This document shows, piece by piece, positions 43,472 to 52,765 of a DNA stretch of 64,000 bases. Origin of the DNA: an uncultured Clostridium sp. (GTDB taxonomy: Bacteria; Bacillota; Clostridia; Clostridiales; Clostridiaceae); contig CALBDU010000013.1 of NCBI GenBank assembly GCA_937927335.1, positions 12,927 to 76,926 on the forward strand. Direction: 5' to 3'. Below the pieces are notes generated by a model that was not told the origin of the DNA, ran no database searches, and was given only the letters and a program-made list of their open reading frames with translations. Both the position numbers and the translations under genes were made by a program. How positions within the stretch are numbered: the first letter of the stretch is position 1; each line of letters opens with the position of its first letter.

Positions 43472-45277
43472 ATGAAAAAAACCATATCAATATTTATTTT
43501 AATGATATTTATAATTGTTCAAGCTATAACTCTCTGCCTGTACACGGTAAAGGCAGAAGGTAATGACTACTATGTTAGAGTTGAGGGTTTAACCGGCACC
43601 ATTGCTTTTGGAAAGGGTACTGGAGATAATGCAATGGCTGTGGCTGAAAAAGTCCTAGAGGATAACAATATTGAGTATAAAACTGAGGAAGACAGCTTTA
43701 CTGAAATTAACGGCTTAAGGGAAGGCAGCATAGACTCGGCGCTCTGGCATTATTACGTAAAGTCCAATAATTCAATAAAATCGCCAAAAGATAAATTAGG
43801 TTCATATATTTCCAAGGCTGGAGAAGAAATAGTAATTTATTATACTGATTCAAATGTACCCTATCTAAACTTAATTAAATTTATGAAGGGTGACAACGGA
43901 GATTTAAAATTAACATTTATCAGCGGCACAGAGGGCATACCTGGAGCCCTGGTTAATATTGAAGGTAAAAACTATATCTCAGACGATAATGGAGAGGTAA
44001 ACTTCCCGGATGGTTTGGAGCCGGGAAAATATACATATAAAATCAGCGGCTACAACAGTGGAAGGCTTTCTGCCGTGGTGATGGACCAGGGGTATTTTAC
44101 AATTGGTGAACTGACAGAACCTGAAGCAGATTATTTTAACAGCAGCTATGAGAGCATTAAAACCTTATCTGACAAAATAAATGCCGCAGCAGATTCTATA
44201 AAAAATTATTCAGATCCATTTGCATTGGTAAGTTTAAATAAATTGCAGATGAATAAAAACCAAAGCTACATAAGGTCCTCTTATAATAAAATAAAATACT
44301 TCGGAGTTGACAGCTGTTCTAATGGTGAGCTTGAAAGCATCATAATTGCAGCTGCCGCCAGCGGCTACTCACCCTATGACTTTGCAGGCTGCAGCCTTCC
44401 TGCAGTATTGTACAGCCGAAACATCAATACATATGGAACCGACGATTTAATCTTCGGACTTATAGCTATGAACTACGGTAATATTCAAGATACATACACT
44501 GTAAACAGAAAGCTGCTGGTTGAAAAGCTGCTGGAAAGAGAGCTGTCAAAAGAGGATAACAGTGGATGGAGCCTTACGGAATCAGTAAACCCTTATATAA
44601 CCGGGGCAGCTATATCAGCTCTTTCTCCTTATTACAGCGAACCGGATGTAAAAACAGCAGTAGACAAAGCCGTGAAGACTTTAAGCAATCTGCAGGATGA
44701 AGAAGGGTTTATTAAGGGGAATGGAGGTATTACCTCTGAAACTCTGGGGTTTGTTATAACTGGGCTTATATCTGTAGGAGTGAATCCTGAAGGCATTACA
44801 GAGCTTCAGGATGGTACAAGGGTGAATTTTGCAAAGCAGGAGGGTGACCTTGTAACTGCAATGCTTTCCTTTATTCAGGAGGATGGAACCTTTAGACGTA
44901 CTGCTAATGGATCAGGTAATACCGCGGCAACCGAACAATGTTTAACAGCGTTGATAAGCTTGTATCAGTATAAGCTTTCAGGCATGGCTTATAATTATTA
45001 TGAGTCAGGAATAGATTCCTCCTCACTTAAAATTTACACTGATACTGTTCCTGAAATAACTCCAGCTGAAATTATAAAGGACAATGGGTCAATAGCTTCA
45101 GCAACCACTGTCACAGCAAACATTGAAAGGAAAGGCAGCAGTGCATCTGGGAAGGACAAGTCTAAAAATGAAAGCCCGGCTAAGTCATCTAATAGGATAT
45201 ACATATCAGTGGGAGGGTTAATACTTGTGCTAGGGATTATAGGAATTGCATCCCAGGCGGTAAATAGAAGAGAATGA
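43472..45277 (+). CDS. Secreted DUF4430 and prenyltransferase-like repeat protein
   Basis: 601 aa from ATG 43472 with AAAGGGGG upstream; the frame opening at 43454 is not used. Signal peptide at ~1-30. Residues ~35-135 are a DUF4430 domain (YYVRVEGLTGTIAFGK, then SIDSALWHYYVKSNN); residues ~150-210 hold an Ig-like repeat (ALVNIEGKNYISDDNGEVNF); residues ~260-510 form a helical toroid of the prenyltransferase/squalene-cyclase type (QDEEGFIKGNGGITSETLGFV, NTAATEQCLTAL). A Ser/Lys-rich linker ends in a membrane helix (IYISVGGLILVLGIIGIA). Similar proteins bind cobalamin or wall ligands outside the cell. Surface role is inferred. Confidence 0.82.
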   Translation: MKKTISIFILMIFIIVQAITLCLYTVKAEGNDYYVRVEGLTGTIAFGKGTGDNAMAVAEKVLEDNNIEYKTEEDSFTEINGLREGSIDSALWHYYVKSNNSIKSPKDKLGSYISKAGEEIVIYYTDSNVPYLNLIKFMKGDNGDLKLTFISGTEGIPGALVNIEGKNYISDDNGEVNFPDGLEPGKYTYKISGYNSGRLSAVVMDQGYFTIGELTEPEADYFNSSYESIKTLSDKINAAADSIKNYSDPFALVSLNKLQMNKNQSYIRSSYNKIKYFGVDSCSNGELESIIIAAAASGYSPYDFAGCSLPAVLYSRNINTYGTDDLIFGLIAMNYGNIQDTYTVNRKLLVEKLLERELSKEDNSGWSLTESVNPYITGAAISALSPYYSEPDVKTAVDKAVKTLSNLQDEEGFIKGNGGITSETLGFVITGLISVGVNPEGITELQDGTRVNFAKQEGDLVTAMLSFIQEDGTFRRTANGSGNTAATEQCLTALISLYQYKLSGMAYNYYESGIDSSSLKIYTDTVPEITPAEIIKDNGSIASATTVTANIERKGSSASGKDKSKNESPAKSSNRIYISVGGLILVLGIIGIASQAVNRRE

Positions 45278-45377
45278 TTGAAAATTAAAATTATTTAGTA
45301 AATTCTATTCAATTTTACTTGAAAATATTGTATAATGTAGACATCTAATATTATGTAACTGAGAGAGGTGCAAAATC

Positions 45378-45572
45378 ATGCCGGAATGTCCTTTTTTATC
45401 TACTATTGATTGTATAGTAGAGTGTTATAAAGAATGCCCGCTTTTTAACTGTAAGGAGAATGGAGGAAACTGCCCGTTTGTGTCATTGGATTATACAAGA
45501 GTAAATCAGTTTGATGATATTGAGCTGTTTGAATTTGAAAATGAATTAGAACTGGTTAAAAAATATTTTTAA
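45378..45572 (+). CDS. Small Cys-rich protein
   Basis: 64 aa, ATG with GAGAGGTG 7 bases upstream. Six cysteines lie in the first 35 residues (CPFLSTIDCIVECYKECPLFNC...CPF), spaced C-x7-C-x3-C-x3-C-x4-C-x7-C, followed by an acidic tail with DDIELFEFENELELV. Cysteine spacing suits zinc or iron-sulfur ligation. No family recognised with confidence. A promoter is likely in the 45,280-45,370 gap (TTGAAAATATTGTATAATGTAG). Confidence 0.7.
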   Translation: MPECPFLSTIDCIVECYKECPLFNCKENGGNCPFVSLDYTRVNQFDDIELFEFENELELVKKYF

Positions 45573-45577
45573 GATTA

Positions 45578-45603
45578 AAAGAGATAGGCAAGCCTATCTC
45601 TTT
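45578..45603. terminator. Bidirectional terminator
   Basis: Stem AAAGAGATAGGC / GCCTATCTCTTT with loop AA, between the convergent Cys-rich gene and pncB. Confidence 0.85.
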
Positions 45604-47089
45604 ATTTTTCCTCATATTCATCTGAATATTTTTGTATCAGCTGTTGCTTAAGCTCCCATAAAGGTCTTGATAAATCAACATAATAATTATGGGGATTTTC
45701 GAATCTCAGCACTTCAGGCCAAAGCTTCTCAGTTTCAGTTTTTGCATAGTTTCTTATATCAACTACATCTGGGCTTTCATATATGCATTGTCCTTTATCA
45801 AAGATTTTTACCATAAGGTCCTTAATGTAATAATCTTTGATTCTCTTTTTCTTCCAGGTATATACCGGGTCGAATATCTCAATGGAACTGTTCGTATCCA
45901 GGTGCTCATCATTAAGTGTTATCAGGTCCGCCATAGCTTTATCGGCTTTTTTGTCAAATATTCTATAAACCTTCTTAAAGCCAGGGTTGGTAATCTTTTC
46001 TTCATTTTCACTGATTTTTATTTTAGGTGTGATAATACCGGTGTTTTTATCTTCCACTGCACAAAGCTTGTATACTCCTCCAAACACAGGTTCGGATTTT
46101 GCTGTGATTAGTCTTTCGCCAACTCCCAGACTGTCTATTGAAGCACCCTGTGAAAGCACGTCCCTTATGATAAATTCATCCAGTGAATTTGATATTACTA
46201 TTCCAACATCCTCATAACCGGCTTCATCTAATATTTCACGACATTTTCTTGTGAGGTATGTTATATCTCCGCTGTCAATTCTTATGCCTTTAGGCCTAAT
46301 ACCCAAAGGTTTTAAAATATTGTCAAAAACCTTAATGGCATTGGGTAGCCCTGATTTAAGCACATTATATGTATCTACAAGCAATACGCAGTTATGTGGA
46401 TTAACCTTTGTCCACTGTTCAAAGGCCTCGTACTCATTGTCAAATAGTTGAATCCAGCTGTGGGCCATGGTACCAACTGCCGGTATGCCGAACATTTCTT
46501 CAGCAATGGTGCAGGCAGTGGAGCTGCAGCCGCCAATATAGGCTGCTCTTGAACCGTATATTGCAGCATCATAGCCTTGAGCTCTTCTTGAACCAAATTC
46601 CATTACAGATCTGTTTCCGGCTGCCCTGCATATTCTGTTAGCCTTAGTGGCGATGAGAGTTTGATGGTTTATGGTAATTAGAACCATAGTTTCAATAATC
46701 TGCGCCTGTATTGCTGGACCCTTTACAGTAATAAGAGGCTCATTTGGGAATACAGGAGTCCCTTCAGGTACAGCCCAAACGTCACTGGAAAATTTAAAAT
46801 TACTTAGATAATCAAGAAACTTTTCAGAAAACATATCTTTGCTTCTCAGATATTCTATATCATCTACTGTAAATTTTAAGCTTGACAGGTATTCCATAAG
46901 CTGCTGCACACCAGCCATTATGCAGTAACCGCCTTCATCGGGAATTCTTCTGAAAAACATATCAAAATAAGCAATAGTATCTCCCATGCCACTTTCGAGA
47001 TATCCATTGCCCATAGTCAGTTCATAAAAATCAACCAACATAGTAAGATTTCTTTCATTTCTAACATTGAAGTTTTTACAATACTCCAT
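45602..47089 (-). CDS. pncB: Nicotinate phosphoribosyltransferase
   Basis: 495 aa from ATG 47089 with AGGAG upstream; the frame starting at 47131 is not used. It begins RNERNLTMLVDFYELTMGNGY and shows the NAPRTase pattern: EFGSRRAQGYDAA with the phosphoribosyl-binding residues, TMAHSWIQ with the catalytic-site His, LVDTYNVLKSG, and GIRIDSGDITYLTRK. It joins nicotinate to PRPP in the NAD salvage pathway. Length is normal for the clade. A single gene, without nadE or nadD beside it. Confidence 0.94.
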   Translation of the reverse strand: MEYCKNFNVRNERNLTMLVDFYELTMGNGYLESGMGDTIAYFDMFFRRIPDEGGYCIMAGVQQLMEYLSSLKFTVDDIEYLRSKDMFSEKFLDYLSNFKFSSDVWAVPEGTPVFPNEPLITVKGPAIQAQIIETMVLITINHQTLIATKANRICRAAGNRSVMEFGSRRAQGYDAAIYGSRAAYIGGCSSTACTIAEEMFGIPAVGTMAHSWIQLFDNEYEAFEQWTKVNPHNCVLLVDTYNVLKSGLPNAIKVFDNILKPLGIRPKGIRIDSGDITYLTRKCREILDEAGYEDVGIVISNSLDEFIIRDVLSQGASIDSLGVGERLITAKSEPVFGGVYKLCAVEDKNTGIITPKIKISENEEKITNPGFKKVYRIFDKKADKAMADLITLNDEHLDTNSSIEIFDPVYTWKKKRIKDYYIKDLMVKIFDKGQCIYESPDVVDIRNYAKTETEKLWPEVLRFENPHNYYVDLSRPLWELKQQLIQKYSDEYEEK

Positions 47090-47219
47090 AATATTTCTCC
47101 TATTCACAATATATGAAAAATTAATAAGCATAGGTACATTTTAATACTTTAAACTGGATATTACAATACAGTGTGAAAATCTAAACGATGGATATAATTA
47201 TATAAAAACAGGAGTTTTA

Positions 47220-48006
47220 ATGAAGAATATTAAAGAGGAATATATGAATCTAAGAGATGAGATAATAGAAAAATATTTCAGCCATCTTAACCAGGAACAA
47301 ATTGAAGCAGCACTTTCAAACAGAAGCTTTGTGCTTACGGCAGCCTGCCCGGGAGCAGGTAAAACCCAGGTTATTGTAAACAGAATAATGTATCTTTCAA
47401 ATTTCGGAATGACCTATAAATCCAGCCATATACCTGAGAATATCAGCATTGAAAATATAATTGAGCTAAGGGAGTTTTTAAATTCAAAAATCGGTAAAAT
47501 CCCCATCTGTCTCACCAAATATTCAGTTCCCATCAGCCAGATTGCGGTTATAACTTTCACAAAGGCTGCAGCAGTGAATATGAAGGATAGATATACAAAA
47601 ATATCAGGCTCCAGTAATACGCCATTTTTTGGAACAATACATTCATTGTTTTACAGACTGCTGAAGGAATATAGAAATTTCACAATAATATCAGAGAAGG
47701 AACAATATAAAGTAATCAGAGAAGTACTGAAAAATTATTCAGATAATGCCAAGCTGGATGAGATAAGGCAGATTATTAATGAAATATCTGTATATAAAAG
47801 CAAAAAGCTCTTAAGGCTTAACCATGAAACTAAGGTGGATTATAATGTTTTTATGGAGTGCTATAAAGCCTATGAAGCATATAAGAATGAAAAATCCATG
47901 CTGGATTTCAATGATATAATTATTTGCTCTATCAGGCTTTTTGAAACAAACAAGGATATACTGGAAAAATACCGCAGCAGGTTTAAGCATATACTGGTGG
48001 ATGAAT
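47220..48006 (+). pseudogene. UvrD/PcrA-type helicase gene, cut at its Walker B codons
   Basis: ATG 47220 opens a frame that is clearly superfamily 1: LNQEQIEAALSN (Q motif), TAACPGAGKTQVI (motif I), VITFTKAAAVNMKDR (Ia), TIHSLFYRLL (Ib), LDFNDIIICSIRLF and HILVDE (motif II). The family continues with FQDTN, but here the frame reads LCINNCRKYKYDR, AT-rich element DNA, and stops at 48080. So the gene is truncated after about 262 codons. The missing rest, which would hold motifs III to VI, is not in the window. A tyrosine-recombinase element lies right after the break. Confidence 0.88.
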
Positions 48007-48406
48007 TATGTATAAACAATTGTAGAAAATATAAGTACGATAGAAAATATAATTGGAAACATAGAGAACATAAGGGATAAGGATTTATCTACATTTTGTA
48101 ATTTGTAGAAAAAATATAGATAAAAATAAATATTCACAATATTACGCAAATGGTGTATAATAATGATAATAAATATTTGGAGTGTAAAAATGGATATAAA
48201 GGAAAAAAAGAGAAAACGAGAGGGTTATAGGACCCTATTATGTATTGAATATCAAAAAAGACCCCTAACTTTAACCTTAAAAATAGGTCATAGTTGGGGG
48301 TCTTTTTATATATGTAAAAAATAATTTTCAAAACCAGTAATCGATTATATAGTATTCAATTAAAATCAGTAAGCTATCTATCAATCTGGAATTGAGGGAT
48401 TTAATA
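48007..48406 (+). promoter_or_regulatory. Left end of the recombinase-trio element
   Basis: Gene-less. It holds tgtagaaaatata (48026), gatagaaaatata (48040) and tgtagaaaaaatata (48104) as imperfect direct repeats, which could be recombinase arm sites, and a strong terminator-like hairpin at 48255-48307. The start of the first recombinase follows an RBS at about 48394. Confidence 0.45.
48255..48307. terminator. Strong hairpin before the recombinase trio
   Basis: Arms AAAAAGACCCC(T)AACT and AGTTGGGGGTCTTTTT around an AT-rich loop. It would insulate the trio from transcription of the broken helicase gene. Confidence 0.75.
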
Positions 48407-49720
48407 ATGAAGTTTGAAAACAACTATAATTTAAAAGGACTTTTAGAGGAGGCAAAATTGATTGAAACTGATGGTAAAGTAGTAGAACTAAAAACTACAA
48501 GTAAAATAAGGTTTACTGTAGAAAAACTTGTATATGAAAAGCCTACATTAAGGGGTACAATCCATAAACGAGTCGCATTAATAATTTTAAAGGATGATAT
48601 ATCGAAACTGGATTTAGTTCACCCATTCACAGATTATGTTATAACTGAAATATCAAAATTAAGCATAAAAACGCAAATTGATTATAGTTGGAAGATTGTT
48701 AAATTTCTAAACTATATATTGGATAATAATGCCAGGTTTGAAATTAATAATTTTACAAAATTGAAATATTACCATGCAAGTTCATTTATAAATGAGTATT
48801 GCGGAGACCTTAGCAGAGAAACAGCACTTGGATATAAAAATATAATAGCAAAGTTCTATTATTTTTTAGCCAAGAAAGCAGTATTAGAATATTGCCATAA
48901 AAATGATTTTACTGAAACAAAAGTGGAGGTAGGTAATGGAAGAATTATTAACGTAGTTGAAGCACCATTTCAAGGCTTGGAAATACCAGAGGCGAAAGTT
49001 AAAAGTAAGAATGAGCATGACATTGATGTAGAGTTACAGGCATTGATGTTAGAAATAGCTTATGAAGAAGTAAATTGTATAGCTTTAGGCGTAGCATTGC
49101 AATTGTTTGGGGGATTAAGATTATCAGAAGTAGTTCGGTGTAGGTATAGTTTGATACGTACTTTTGGGTATTTCGGGGAGGATGGTATTATGATTATCCT
49201 TAAAGATGATGATGAAGGAACAAGACCAGATTTAAAAAATAATGGTGGTAAAGGTTATGTAAAAAGACAAAGGGTACAGCAAACAAAATCACCAAATGGA
49301 TTAATTAGTGAATTATTAAAACAGCATAATCAAAAGTATAAGGACAAAAGTGGAGGTGATGCTGTTTTTATAAATGCTGATGGTAGACCAATGTCTTATG
49401 AGAGTTATATATATTATTTTAATAAATTGAAGAAAAAGTTTTTGGAACGATTGAGTAAAAGTGATAATCCAATAATGAAATCGCAATCAGTTGTTTTAAA
49501 GGCAAGTAGATGGTCTACGCATATTGGAAGAGGAATGTTCACCAACAATTTAGTAGAGAGTGCTGAAAATCCAATTATTGTACAGATGTTGCGAGGTGAT
49601 TTAGACCCACGTTCCGTATACGTATATATATCAAATAGTAAAAGATTGGGACTAAAATACGAGGAAAACACCGAGAATACATATTCTGCATTATTAAATA
49701 AGTTTAATGGAGGTAATTAA
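48407..49720 (+). CDS. Tyrosine recombinase 1 of the trio (TnpA-like)
   Basis: 437 aa from ATG 48407, after GAGGG; the TTG-initiated frame five codons longer overlaps the RBS. The C-terminal half holds tyrosine-recombinase motifs: GGLRLSEVVR with the first Arg, STHIGRGMFTNNL with His-x-x-Arg, and the nucleophile in SVYVYIS. The N-terminal half is the SAM-like core-binding domain. It is immediately followed by the second recombinase (2 bases apart), and all three are probably one transcript. Tn554 TnpA is shorter (361 aa). Confidence 0.85.
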   Translation: MKFENNYNLKGLLEEAKLIETDGKVVELKTTSKIRFTVEKLVYEKPTLRGTIHKRVALIILKDDISKLDLVHPFTDYVITEISKLSIKTQIDYSWKIVKFLNYILDNNARFEINNFTKLKYYHASSFINEYCGDLSRETALGYKNIIAKFYYFLAKKAVLEYCHKNDFTETKVEVGNGRIINVVEAPFQGLEIPEAKVKSKNEHDIDVELQALMLEIAYEEVNCIALGVALQLFGGLRLSEVVRCRYSLIRTFGYFGEDGIMIILKDDDEGTRPDLKNNGGKGYVKRQRVQQTKSPNGLISELLKQHNQKYKDKSGGDAVFINADGRPMSYESYIYYFNKLKKKFLERLSKSDNPIMKSQSVVLKASRWSTHIGRGMFTNNLVESAENPIIVQMLRGDLDPRSVYVYISNSKRLGLKYEENTENTYSALLNKFNGGN

Positions 49721-49722
49721 TT

Positions 49723-52701
49723 ATGACAAACGAAAAGATTAATAGCATAAAAAATGGGGGTTTTGAGTCAGTAGCTAATGATAAAATCGAATATAATTTG
49801 ACACCTGCTTCTTTAAGCATCGAAGAGATAAGAAAGTGCTATGATGTGTCAATATCTGAAGTTCACCAAGTATTAAAAGATGTAACTCCCACAATAGATG
49901 GTTTTTATAAGTATTGGTGCAGTGAAGAGGTACATAAATTGTTTACTGAGTATTTATATTTAAAGAATAGGATAGCGAGTGGTAGTTATTTAAGCTATAA
50001 AGATATAGCACAAAAATATAACATACAACACAATTCTATTGTCTACAAAAAGTTTAAAGGGGTTGAATTTATTACTTTAAATGGTTGTAAGTATTGGGAT
50101 AGCGAATCTGTTACAAAAAGAATGAAGGATTTAAATGACGATGTAATAGAGTACAAAAGACTTAAGGAAAGTAGGAAATGGCTAAATTTGAGGTCTGTTC
50201 CTGCAGAAGTTAAAGGAAAAGTAAAGGATTTAATTAGGAATAATGAATATACAGAAGAACAGATAAAAATACTTTACAACGGTAATAGGTTCGTTCCACT
50301 AATCAATGAAGAAATAGTTGATTCTCTACTGGACGATACAAGAATTGAGCAGAATAAGAATTTGATAATATTATATGACCCTCAAATGCTCAATAAAATA
50401 TTAGAAGATGTAATATCAGAAAAAAAGGTGGGTGATGCAGGTAGAAAATATACTATAGAGCAAGTCAGTAGTATTCTGGGTAAGGACAATGATTATGTCA
50501 TTAAGGAAGTAAGTAAGTTGTCCTTTATTGAAATAGGAGATTTAAAAGGTAAGGCTAATATAGAAGTAAGTGAATTAATAAACATACTTAAACAGCAAGG
50601 TTATGTCTCGATAAAAGAAATATCGATAGTTACTGGTATACATAATACAAGATTACAAGAATGTATTGGTAGGCTTGCAAAATCCTCTTGTGATAAAATA
50701 TGTTTTGGTGTAAGCACATATGTGCGTAAAGACTTAATGTTCAATGCAATTCAAAATTATTTAAAAGCAAAAGCAATGCAGTCTGACGATTTAAAAGAAA
50801 TATTAGAATTGAGGAGTAAATTAAATGAAAATATTTTTACTCAAACACATAATTTAGCAGTTAACTTTCTGGAAAATGAAATAGATAGACTAAAAAAGAC
50901 TACAACAATCTTTAAGAAGGAGGAATTTGGTAGGTCTTTAAACGCAATTGACTGCATATTGGGACTAATCGACAAAGAATTACCACAGTATAATAATGAG
51001 GAAATCGAAAAGTTAATTTTAAGACCAGAGTTAAAGAAGTCTCACTTGATAAAAGCTATGGTTTTTATCAATTTTGTTAAGAATACTTTAGAAAATGAGT
51101 GCAATTATACTAAACAAGTGGGCTTAAGTCTTGTTGAGCAATTGAAGAAAGACGATGATAATAAAAGCAGTGAATCAAAAACCTACACAGAAAATGAGTG
51201 GTTAGATTACTACATTTTTCTTAGTAATATAGATAATCACATATTAAAAGCATTTGATGATAAAAGATACTCTGAAATATGGTTATATTGCACTTTGCAA
51301 CTCTCAATAACCTGGAGAAGTAAAGATATTATCAATAAAATACCTAATATCCCCTTAGAGATAATTGAAGTTTTTGATTTTGAGTGGTTTAAAAGTGGTA
51401 ACAGTTTTACCCTAAACATGGCTATAAAAATTCTGAACAGTGTTGCGTTTGGATTAGATGGAATTGTTGCTTACAAAAACAAGATGAATTTGCATTTCAA
51501 TATACCTTTATCCCTAAAAATTCCGACTGCAGTTGCATTAACTATAACCGAGATTCATAGAAGAAAGAATAATGATGATATCATATTCAACTCTTTAAAG
51601 CGTAAGGGACCGAGACATAGAACTGATTTCAAATCATTTTTTGCTGAACATGGGACCTTATCTAACTTTAGTAATATGAAAGCTACAAGAACTCTTATGA
51701 GTTTAAATTATGCTACAGCAGTAAAGACTATAGGAATGGCAGGGGTGGCGTATGTGCTCAATCAATACAGTCGCTCACATAAAGCAATAGATGGGAAACT
51801 TTCAAATACATCTGGTGTATATTTAAATTTTAGCAATTTAGATGAAAGTCCAGAAGATGTCGCTTATCAAACAATTGAATTGGGGTATTGTGGTTTTATG
51901 TATAGCAAGTTGATTTTAAGTAGTTTGCCAAAAGAGGATGTTGATTCAATGAGCAACGATGACTTAGCTAAACTAATAAAAGATACAAGAACTGTATTAA
52001 GCCCATTAACAATAGAAAAAATAAGTGAACAAATTTCAAATAATAAAATTGGACTTGATTTAGGTATCGATATTATTTCAGGCATGGCAAGTATCAAGAA
52101 ACAAGGTTCTGAGAAAAGAGAAGAGTTAATTAAAGCAATGGAGAAAAAAATAATTTATAGATATAAAACTATTGCTAAAAAAATGTTTTCAACTTATGGT
52201 GAGCATTTAGAGAATTTCGTTAATGAGAAATGTAACGAGATAATTCAAGTGTTTAATGAAAGTGTAGGTAAACCAGAGGCTTGTACGAAGATTTTAAGAG
52301 ATATAATAAATGCTCAAAATATAGGTTTTTCGGATTTTTGTAACTGTATTTTTGATGAAGTTGAAAGAAAAGATAAGTGTCCGTATTCAAACCCAGAAAC
52401 TTGTGTTGGCTGTAAATATAATATTCAAAATTTAATGCAGTTATATGAAGTAGACAAACGCCTAAATAGAATATTAGACGAGATGCTTACTGATGACTAT
52501 TTAATGGAAACAGACTATATAAAAAATACGCATCAGATAGATAATTATTTGTTTATTATTGTACAAGCAAAAGTGCAATATGAGAATTTGGATAAAGATG
52601 TTCTTTCATCATTTATAAATGAAATGGAAATAAAGAAAAAGATACAAAGATTACAAGAATTGAACAGGATAATTTATGTCGATAAATATGAAGGTCTATA
52701 G
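49723..52701 (+). CDS. Large tyrosine recombinase-like protein 2 of the trio
   Basis: 992 aa, ATG after GGAGGTAATTAATT. The N-terminal ~450 residues contain repeated HTH-like units (YKDIAQKYNIQHNSI; TIEQVSSILGKDNDYV; SIKEISIVTGIHNTRL), as expected for DNA-site recognition. The recombinase region (about 500-720) is diverged: KATRTLMSLNYATAVK carries an Arg and SNTSGVYLNFSN a possible Tyr. Near residue 885 a CPYSNPETCVGCKYNI motif gives three cysteines for metal binding. It is far larger than Tn554 TnpB (about 630 aa). Its role may be site selection more than chemistry. Confidence 0.75.
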   Translation: MTNEKINSIKNGGFESVANDKIEYNLTPASLSIEEIRKCYDVSISEVHQVLKDVTPTIDGFYKYWCSEEVHKLFTEYLYLKNRIASGSYLSYKDIAQKYNIQHNSIVYKKFKGVEFITLNGCKYWDSESVTKRMKDLNDDVIEYKRLKESRKWLNLRSVPAEVKGKVKDLIRNNEYTEEQIKILYNGNRFVPLINEEIVDSLLDDTRIEQNKNLIILYDPQMLNKILEDVISEKKVGDAGRKYTIEQVSSILGKDNDYVIKEVSKLSFIEIGDLKGKANIEVSELINILKQQGYVSIKEISIVTGIHNTRLQECIGRLAKSSCDKICFGVSTYVRKDLMFNAIQNYLKAKAMQSDDLKEILELRSKLNENIFTQTHNLAVNFLENEIDRLKKTTTIFKKEEFGRSLNAIDCILGLIDKELPQYNNEEIEKLILRPELKKSHLIKAMVFINFVKNTLENECNYTKQVGLSLVEQLKKDDDNKSSESKTYTENEWLDYYIFLSNIDNHILKAFDDKRYSEIWLYCTLQLSITWRSKDIINKIPNIPLEIIEVFDFEWFKSGNSFTLNMAIKILNSVAFGLDGIVAYKNKMNLHFNIPLSLKIPTAVALTITEIHRRKNNDDIIFNSLKRKGPRHRTDFKSFFAEHGTLSNFSNMKATRTLMSLNYATAVKTIGMAGVAYVLNQYSRSHKAIDGKLSNTSGVYLNFSNLDESPEDVAYQTIELGYCGFMYSKLILSSLPKEDVDSMSNDDLAKLIKDTRTVLSPLTIEKISEQISNNKIGLDLGIDIISGMASIKKQGSEKREELIKAMEKKIIYRYKTIAKKMFSTYGEHLENFVNEKCNEIIQVFNESVGKPEACTKILRDIINAQNIGFSDFCNCIFDEVERKDKCPYSNPETCVGCKYNIQNLMQLYEVDKRLNRILDEMLTDDYLMETDYIKNTHQIDNYLFIIVQAKVQYENLDKDVLSSFINEMEIKKKIQRLQELNRIIYVDKYEGL

Positions 52702-52765
52702 AAGTTTTGATAATATAAAGAAAAAGAAGGGAGAATAGAGGATAACATGTACCTCGTTGATTAAA

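Noticed and set aside
47220..48080. An intact short 286-aa helicase
   Set aside because: The last 25 residues are element DNA; motifs III to VI are missing, so a working SF1 helicase is impossible.
48134..48331. Minus-strand 65-aa frame across the 48255 hairpin
   Set aside because: It has no RBS and reads through a terminator stem; not a gene.
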